From an uncultured Ruminococcus sp. (lineage in GTDB: Bacteria; Bacillota; Clostridia; Oscillospirales; Ruminococcaceae): a stretch of DNA of 7,768 nt. The translations under genes and the position numbers were made by a program. This document shows, one piece after another, positions 6,955 through 7,768 of this stretch. The stretch is taken from positions 1 through 7,768 of the forward strand of contig ONNL01000116.1 of assembly GCA_900319195.1 (NCBI GenBank). The letters are read 5' to 3'. The stretch's first letter is position 1, and every line of letters begins with the position of its first letter. The notes under the pieces are model-generated. The model had not been told where the DNA came from. It ran no database searches and saw only the letters and a program-made list of their open reading frames with translations.

Positions 6955-7141
6955 GTGAATAAAACATCTGCCGTAGAAAAGAGAGAGAAGGCGGCCCCGC
7001 TATGTTGCTGACGGCATCAGGGTGAGGGTAACTTATCCCGATTCCGTTCCTGAAGCTGTCAGGCAGCAGAAGATCAACAAGATGTACGATATTCTTGTCG
7101 GTGCAGAGCGCCGCAAAGATACACAGAAAACAAGTGCATAA
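6955..7141 (+). pseudogene. Small ORF of about 60 codons ahead of the recombinase, split by a +1 frameshift in a C run
   Basis: A GTG at 6955 with AAAGGA 6 nt upstream starts MNKTSAVEKREKAAPLCC and stops at 7009-7011. In another frame from 6998 the sequence RYVADGIRVRVTYPDS, then VPEAVRQQKINKMYDILVG, runs to a TAA at 7139-7141, with no start of its own and a TAG a few codons upstream. Removing one C from the CCCC at 6995-6998 joins the two into one protein of about 61 residues (reading KAARYVADGIR across the joint). The second half looks well preserved, with helix-rich QQKINKMYDIL near the end, so the break is recent or a sequencing error. I do not know the function; similar small basic ORFs often precede serine recombinases in clostridial elements, which is recollection rather than a search result. 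Confidence 0.6.
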
Positions 7142-7173
7142 CCGGACATAACGCCTAAAAGAGAGAAAACCTA

Positions 7174-7202
7174 TTGCAATGGGCGGTCCGGTGCGCTATA
7201 AT
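7174..7202 (+). promoter_or_regulatory. Sigma-A promoter of the serine recombinase
   Basis: TTGCAA (7174-7179), 17 bp, TATAAT (7197-7202). Transcription should start near 7209, about 45 nt before the ATG at 7254. The whole promoter lies inside an imperfect dyad. Confidence 0.75.
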
Positions 7203-7233
7203 AATAAGTGCAAAACCGACCGTCCAATTGCAA
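7174..7233. repeat. 60-bp imperfect dyad enclosing the recombinase promoter
   Basis: The left arm is TTGCAATGGGCGGTCCGGT (7174-7192) and the right arm ACCGACCGTCCAATTGCAA (7215-7233). The reverse complement of the right arm aligns with the left at 17 positions if one base is gapped in each arm. The 22-bp centre holds the -10 box. It could be an operator for autoregulation, or a recombinase binding (attachment) site, since such sites are imperfect dyads of about this size close to the integrase gene. Neither can be proven here. Confidence 0.55.
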
Positions 7234-7247
7234 ACAGTAATTGGAGG
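7224..7247 (+). promoter_or_regulatory. Hairpin overlapping the recombinase ribosome binding site
   Basis: CCAATT (7224-7229) can pair with AATTGG (7239-7244) in the transcript. The 3' arm covers the first bases of the ribosome binding site TTGGAGG (7241-7247), which sits 6 nt before the ATG. The fold could hold down recombinase translation, though a 6-bp AT-rich stem is only moderately stable. Confidence 0.4.
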
Positions 7248-7253
7248 TCAACA

Positions 7254-7768
7254 ATGAAAAGAACAATGACAACAAACAACGGGATTACGGCGATCTATGT
7301 CCGCCGTAGTGTAAGCGATAAGGACAAGGGTAACAATTCTCTGTCCATCGCAGCACAGAAGGAGGAATGTGTAAAATTCGTCGGGAGCGACGATTACAGG
7401 ATATATTGTGACGATGGCAAGAGCGGCAAGGATGTTCAGCACCGTCCAGCCTTTCAGCAGATGATGCAGGATGCCCGTGAGGGACTTATCTCTCGCATTG
7501 TGGTTAAGAAGTATGACCGTTTCAGCAGAAATATGCGTGAGTATCTCAACATCACGGATGAGCTGGACAAGTACGGCGTGACCGTCTATTCGCTCTCTGA
7601 GCCGTTCAATACGGAGACCAAAGAGGGACGAATGATGCGTAACAATCTGCTGAATTTTGCAGAATTTGAGCGTGAGACGATCGCAGCCCGTGTCGCTGAT
7701 GCCTTTAACACAAAAGCAAGAGAAACAGGCTTCTATCAGGGCGGCAAGGTACAGTTCGGATACGCTCC
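7254..7768 (+). CDS. Large serine recombinase (site-specific integrase), N-terminal part, cut by window edge
   Basis: The ATG at 7254 has TTGGAGG at 6 nt; 171 codons are visible and the frame is open to the edge. Seen: the resolvase catalytic domain with AIYVRRSVSDKDKG, where Ser19 is the predicted nucleophile; SLSIAAQKEEC (29-39); the DDGKSGKD turn (53-60); the Arg-bearing motif KKYDRFSRN (85-93); and FAEFERETIAARVADAF (135-151), which begins the long helix, followed by GGKVQFGYA, the usual lead into the recombinase domain. This is the standard layout of integrases of conjugative or transposable elements in Clostridia, which cut and rejoin DNA through a phosphoserine link. The catalytic domain looks intact. 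Promoter, dyad and a small frameshifted ORF lie just upstream. It is not the source of the remnant at 3151-3510, since the two cover different domains and lie on opposite strands. Confidence 0.93.
   Translation, partial: MKRTMTTNNGITAIYVRRSVSDKDKGNNSLSIAAQKEECVKFVGSDDYRIYCDDGKSGKDVQHRPAFQQMMQDAREGLISRIVVKKYDRFSRNMREYLNITDELDKYGVTVYSLSEPFNTETKEGRMMRNNLLNFAEFERETIAARVADAFNTKARETGFYQGGKVQFGYA

Noticed and set aside
7174..7233. An invertible promoter (phase-variation switch)
   Set aside because: The arms enclose only 22 bp, far shorter than known serine-recombinase invertons, and flipping it would separate the -35 from its -10.
3151..7768. The two recombinase pieces as halves of one gene split by insertion of the pectinase
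   Set aside because: They are on opposite strands, and the visible parts do not show a common sequence; a split would need an inversion as well.
1..7768. CRISPR arrays, tRNA or rRNA genes, insertion-sequence transposases
   Set aside because: No regularly spaced long repeats, no cloverleaf or rRNA-like sequence and no DDE transposase motifs were seen on either strand.

Overview
This window looks like accessory and flanking chromosome of a low-to-mid GC, anaerobic, plant-fibre-degrading Firmicute of the Ruminococcus type. The reasons are a dockerin inside a multi-domain pectin enzyme (cellulosome-style biology), strong sigma-A promoters and AGGAGG-type ribosome binding sites, an intrinsic-terminator riboswitch of clostridial style, and large serine recombinases of the kind common in gut and rumen Clostridia. 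The species cannot be fixed from the sequence alone.

Left part, minus strand (about 1-3024): a sigma-A promoter (2996-3024) is followed by a leader of about 180 nt. The leader carries a cyclic-di-GMP-I (GEMM-I) riboswitch aptamer and, a few bases downstream, an intrinsic terminator (2845-2879). It leads into a glgX-type glycogen/alpha-glucan debranching enzyme (701-2809) and, 18 nt further, a radical SAM protein of the YhcC/YtqA family (start at 682, running off the left edge). The two genes form an apparent operon that the riboswitch should control. This is the most notable regulatory finding here.

Middle (about 3060-3960): this stretch is debris. It holds the zinc-ribbon part of a large serine recombinase with both ends missing (3151-3510, minus), a small overlapping ORF of 41 codons that continues past the breakpoint, an unrecognised open stretch upstream, and about 180 bp without genes. 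A perfect TTGACA-17-TATAAT promoter then drives the next gene.

3979-6669, plus strand: an 896-residue secreted, dockerin-bearing, bifunctional pectin-degrading enzyme. In order it has a signal peptide, a ricin-type beta-trefoil (CBM13-like) domain, a PL1-family pectate lyase, a type I dockerin and an SGNH esterase of the CE12 (rhamnogalacturonan acetylesterase-like) type. A strong intrinsic terminator follows at 6729-6765.

Right part (6825-7768, plus): the start of another mobile element. A promoter, a small conserved-looking ORF broken by a single extra C in a CCCC run (6995-6998), a second promoter embedded in a 60-bp imperfect dyad, and the N-terminal 171 codons of an apparently intact serine recombinase that runs off the right edge. 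The pectinolytic gene therefore sits between the relic of one recombinase and the front of another, which is consistent with (but does not prove) acquisition by mobile elements.
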